Shown here: one piece after another, positions 9,113-9,715 of the stretch
Numbering within the stretch: position 1 is the stretch's first letter
How the letters are laid out: every line of letters begins with the position of its first letter
Origin: Wenzhouxiangella sp.
GTDB lineage: Bacteria; Pseudomonadota; Gammaproteobacteria; Xanthomonadales; Wenzhouxiangellaceae
Length of the DNA stretch: 9,715 nucleotides
Reading direction: 5' to 3'
Assembly (NCBI GenBank): GCA_007127425.1
Contig: SKZJ01000240.1
Location: forward strand, 1 to 9,715
Notes under the pieces: model-generated
Databases searched by the model: none
What the model saw: the letters and a program-made list of their open reading frames with translations, nothing else
What the model was told of the DNA's origin: nothing
Made by a program: the position numbers and the translations under genes

Positions 9113-9715
9113 TCAGCCTGGAAATTCCCCCACGGCGACCGGTCCACGCGGGATGTTGTCGATCGACCAGTTGGGCAGGGCCCACTCCAGCATGCTGGCC
9201 ACGCTGCCGGTTGCCGCGGGTGGCTCATGGCCCAGCGCACGCAAGGCCAGGCGTAGCGCTTCGGGCGCGGGTTGGCAGTCGACCGGGTCATCATGTTCGG
9301 ATTTGCTGAGCTTGCGGCCGTGCTCGTCGACAATCAGGGGCAGGTGCATCCAGCGGGGCGGGTTCCAGCCCAGGCAGTGGTAGACATGGATCTGCCTTGC
9401 AGTGGATTCGAGCAAGTCCGCCCCCCGCGCGACCTCGGTAATGCCGGCGGCATGGTCGTCGACGACCACGGCGAGCTGGTAGGCAATCAAGCCGTCGGCG
9501 CGCCGGATGACGAAGTCTCCGGTTTGGGACCCGGGATGTTCGCGGATCTCGCCCTGGACGAGATCATGAAAGATGAGGGGTTCGGCACGGTCGGTTCGCA
9601 GACGAATGCTGCGGGGAGAGCGACCTTCTGGAATACCGTTGCGGCAGGTGCCCGGGTAAACGCCGCCGGGCGGCAGATCACGTCGGCTACAGCCGCAGTG
9701 GTAAGCCTGACCGGA
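9113..9715 (-). CDS. gluQ: Glutamyl-Q tRNA(Asp) synthetase, C-terminal part (5' end outside window)
   Basis: The frame is open from the right edge to a TGA at 9113-9115, giving 200 residues of a protein that is usually near 300. GluQ is a truncated glutamyl-tRNA synthetase paralogue that lacks the anticodon-binding domain. It attaches glutamate to queuosine at position 34 of tRNA-Asp. In fragment numbering, Cys7, Cys9, Tyr20 and Cys24 (CGC ... YPGTC) match the family's zinc-binding Cys-x-Cys ... Tyr-x3-Cys set. FHDLVQGEI, GDFVIRRADGLIAYQLAVVV (66-85), HVYHCLGWNPPRWMHLPL and the KMSKS-like KLSKS (135-139) follow. The protein ends soon after, without an anticodon-binding domain, which separates it from GltX. 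The HIGH-like motif and the start lie outside the window. It points in the same direction as accA but is separated by 209 bases and the AT-rich block, so it is probably a different transcription unit. Confidence 0.95.
   Translation of the reverse strand, partial: SGQAYHCGCSRRDLPPGGVYPGTCRNGIPEGRSPRSIRLRTDRAEPLIFHDLVQGEIREHPGSQTGDFVIRRADGLIAYQLAVVVDDHAAGITEVARGADLLESTARQIHVYHCLGWNPPRWMHLPLIVDEHGRKLSKSEHDDPVDCQPAPEALRLALRALGHEPPAATGSVASMLEWALPNWSIDNIPRGPVAVGEFPG

Noticed and set aside
9016..9333. A minus-strand open frame overlapping the gluQ end and running into the AT-rich block
   Set aside because: The gluQ frame in this region carries the KLSKS and C-terminal homology. The alternative frame is Ser/Pro/Arg-rich and ends by reading repeat sequence.

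Overview
This GC-rich, densely coding window looks like ordinary housekeeping chromosome from a gammaproteobacterium. The evidence is its gene content and order: a trxB / ald / ftsK / lolA neighbourhood, an accA-tilS-xseB run, and gluQ. The proteins match their proteobacterial families in length and motifs. I cannot name the genus from sequence alone. I see no phage, transposase, CRISPR array, tRNA or rRNA.

Layout. 1-524 (-): 5' part of a DUF482/COG3146 (FemAB-like) acyltransferase gene that runs off the left edge and overlaps the 3' end of trxB. 490-1446 (-): trxB, thioredoxin reductase. 1447-1685: divergent spacer containing a long inverted repeat and the ald ribosome binding site. 1686-2741 (+): ald, alanine dehydrogenase. 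2788-5088 (+): ftsK, DNA translocase, with a TTG start and a candidate promoter over the end of ald. 5161-5766 (+): lolA, lipoprotein chaperone. 5760-6266 (-): secreted DUF4124 protein, overlapping lolA tail to tail. 6354-8903 (-): accA-tilS-xseB, apparently one operon, read from a candidate promoter near 8936-8964. 8959-9030: an AT-rich, repeat-like block. 9113-9715 (-): gluQ, whose 5' end lies beyond the right edge. No gene-free stretch exceeds 300 bases; the longest are 1447-1685 and 8904-9112.

Functionally the genes serve separate core processes: disulfide redox balance (TrxB), alanine/pyruvate interconversion (Ald), chromosome segregation at division (FtsK), lipoprotein sorting (LolA), fatty-acid synthesis (AccA), tRNA modification (TilS, GluQ) and exonuclease VII (XseB). 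The left half resembles the trxB-(ald)-lrp-ftsK-lolA-rarA cluster known from enterobacteria, Vibrio and Shewanella. Here lrp is missing between ald and ftsK, and rarA does not follow lolA.

I did not find a convincing undescribed system. The best non-coding signal is the AT-rich block between gluQ and accA, which differs sharply in base composition from its surroundings and may supply part of the accA promoter.
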